Assembly (NCBI RefSeq): GCF_000716435.1 | Contig: NZ_JNWO01000003.1 | Span: forward strand, 186,001 to 250,000 | From: Streptomyces xylophagus | GTDB lineage: Bacteria; Actinomycetota; Actinomycetes; Streptomycetales; Streptomycetaceae | Reading direction: 5' to 3' | Length of the DNA stretch: 64,000 bases | In this document: positions 62,919-64,000 of the stretch, piece after piece | How positions within the stretch are numbered: the stretch's first letter is position 1 | How the letters are laid out: the number at the start of each line of letters is the position of its first letter | The notes under the pieces: generated by a model | The model's database searches: none | What the model was told of the DNA's origin: nothing | The model's input: the letters and a program-made list of their open reading frames with translations, nothing else | Made by a program: the position numbers and the translations under genes

Positions 62919-62959
62919 CCACAACCGCACCGGCCAAGCGACCCACCGGAGTTGACCGC

Positions 62960-63394
62960 ATGCCCATTTACCAGTGCTCCGCGCCCGTCGGCATACTCAC
63001 CGACTCCATGAAGTCGGAGATCGCCGCCGCCATCACCGACGCCCATGTCGAGGCGACCGGCGCCCCGCGCGTCTTCGTGCACGTGTTCTTCCAGGAGCTG
63101 CCTCCGGGCGTCGCGTACAGCGCCGGTGAGATCGACACGAAGATCTCGGGCATCCAGGGTGCGATCCGCGCCGGCCGCCCCCTGGAGGTGAAACAGAAAC
63201 TCCTCAAGAACATCGTGGCGTCCTGGTCGGCGATCACCGGTCAGCCGGAGAAGCAAGTTCTGGCCGGTATCAGCGAGATCGACTCGGACACCTCGATGGA
63301 GTACGGGCTGATCCTTCCGCACCCGGGAGGCGAGACCGCGTGGTTCGCCACCAACGCGGAGGCGCTCGACGGAATTCAGGGCACGGGCCTCTGA
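62960..63394 (+). CDS. Tautomerase-superfamily protein, second copy
   Basis: A 144-residue protein, MPIYQCSAPVGILTDSMKSE with Pro-1 after Met, then VHVFFQELPPGVAYSAGEID and QKLLKNIVASWSAITGQPEK. It resembles the tautomerase fold in a diverged form and is only distantly similar to the upstream copy. It converges with the GlxA-type gene, with 4 bp between stops. The pair are likely co-transcribed from the region after the LAL gene. Confidence 0.8.
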   Translation: MPIYQCSAPVGILTDSMKSEIAAAITDAHVEATGAPRVFVHVFFQELPPGVAYSAGEIDTKISGIQGAIRAGRPLEVKQKLLKNIVASWSAITGQPEKQVLAGISEIDSDTSMEYGLILPHPGGETAWFATNAEALDGIQGTGL

Positions 63395-63398
63395 ACTC

Positions 63399-64000
63399 TC
63401 AGGCGCTGACCGTCCGTTGAAAGGTCCGCCGATATGCCGTAGGCGTCGTACCCAGGGCATCGCGGAACCGGGCGCGGAAATTGGTGCCGGAGCCGAGGCC
63501 GCTCTGGGCGGCGATCTGTTCGACGCCGAGACCGGTGATTTCGAGGAGTTCGCGGGCGTGGTTGACGCGGGCGGTGAGCAGCCACTGGTGCGGGGTGACA
63601 CCGGTCTCCTGGCGCCACATGCGGACCAGAGTGCGGGTGGAGACGCGTGCGTGATGGGCGAGCACGTCGAGGGTGAGGGGTTCGTCGAGGTGGCGCAGGG
63701 ACCACTCGCGGGTGTCGGCGAGGGTGTGGGCGGACGGCTCGGGCAAGGCTCGGTCGATGTACTGGGCCTGGCCGCCGTCGCGGTGCGGTGCGGCGACCAG
63801 TTCGCGGGCGATCTCGTTGGCGACGGCGGCACCGAGATCCTTGCGGACCATGTAGAGACACAGGTCGATTCCCGCGGTCACGCCCGCGGAGGTCAGCAGC
63901 GGATCGTCGTCGATGTAGAGGACGTCACGGTCGACGCGCACCTCGGGATACAGCCTTTCGAGTTCGTCCGCGCTGGCCCAATGCGTGGTCACCGTACGGC
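63399..64000 (-). CDS. GlxA-type (DJ-1/PfpI + AraC HTH) regulator, partial
   Basis: The C-terminal ~200 residues of a regulator that starts beyond the right edge. TTHWASADELERLYPEVRVD and DVLYIDDDPLLTSAGVTAGI are the end of the amidotransferase-like domain. REWSLRHLDEPLTLDVLAHH leads into the AraC HTH pair (ARVSTRTLVRMWRQETGVTP and GLGSGTNFRARFRDALGTTP). The in-frame GTG at 63992 is not the real start, since upstream codons continue the domain to the edge. It probably controls the two tautomerase genes or a downstream unit. Confidence 0.88.
   Translation of the reverse strand, partial: RTVTTHWASADELERLYPEVRVDRDVLYIDDDPLLTSAGVTAGIDLCLYMVRKDLGAAVANEIARELVAAPHRDGGQAQYIDRALPEPSAHTLADTREWSLRHLDEPLTLDVLAHHARVSTRTLVRMWRQETGVTPHQWLLTARVNHARELLEITGLGVEQIAAQSGLGSGTNFRARFRDALGTTPTAYRRTFQRTVSA

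Overview
The window is high-GC actinobacterial DNA, most like a Streptomyces chromosome arm. Supporting signs are the strong GC bias at third codon positions, frequent GTG (and occasional TTG) starts behind purine-rich ribosome sites, an Endo H homologue, sugar ABC operons without their own ATPase, a PadR/MMPL cassette and several two-component pairs. No rRNA, tRNA, CRISPR array or recognisable antibiotic-biosynthesis core was found.

Region 1 (1-17.3 kb) is a catabolic neighbourhood rich in CoA chemistry: a thiolase-like lipid-transfer protein, a double DUF35 protein, an enoyl-CoA hydratase, three AMP-forming acyl-CoA synthetases, a PaaK-type ligase, an amidohydrolase, a MerR regulator, a nitronate-monooxygenase-like flavoprotein, a methyltransferase and a phytoene-desaturase-like oxidoreductase. 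Two near-identical 17-bp palindromes (2472-2488 and 14518-14534) suggest that two of these transcription units share a regulator. An acyl-CoA dehydrogenase far away (48.6-49.8 kb) has a separate KstR-like palindrome.

Region 2 (17.3-23.3 kb) has a Ser/Thr kinase fused to about eight 42-residue TPR repeats. The 3' end of its gene runs into a degenerate 150-bp tandem repeat array. An Endo H-type glycosidase and an aminoglycoside-phosphotransferase-fold kinase follow.

Region 3 (23.5-34.1 kb) is a glycan-use locus. It has a GH3 glucosidase, two ABC permeases, a lipoprotein binding protein and a LacI repressor on one strand, a divergent GH95 enzyme, and a second LacI paralogue. Two matching CGAAAG-N-CTTTCG operators, before the binding-protein gene and before GH95, tie the locus together.

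Region 4 (34.2-48.6 kb) is mosaic and partly decayed. It has SDR and MFS fragments fused back to back, an MHS transporter split by an amber codon, an intact PadR-oxidoreductase-MMPL-two-component-esterase block with three shared palindromes, a serine-recombinase remnant, a LysR/EthD/PhzF cassette and a Tn3 transposase C-terminal remnant.

Region 5 (48.6-64 kb) returns to ordinary chromosomal genes. These are the acyl-CoA dehydrogenase, a Cys-rich DUF326 protein, PPK2, a SulP transporter, a run of hydrolases and dehydrogenases, an OmpR-type two-component system with a divergent small secreted or membrane protein, a large LuxR-family ATPase regulator, two tautomerase-fold proteins and a truncated GlxA-like regulator at the window edge.
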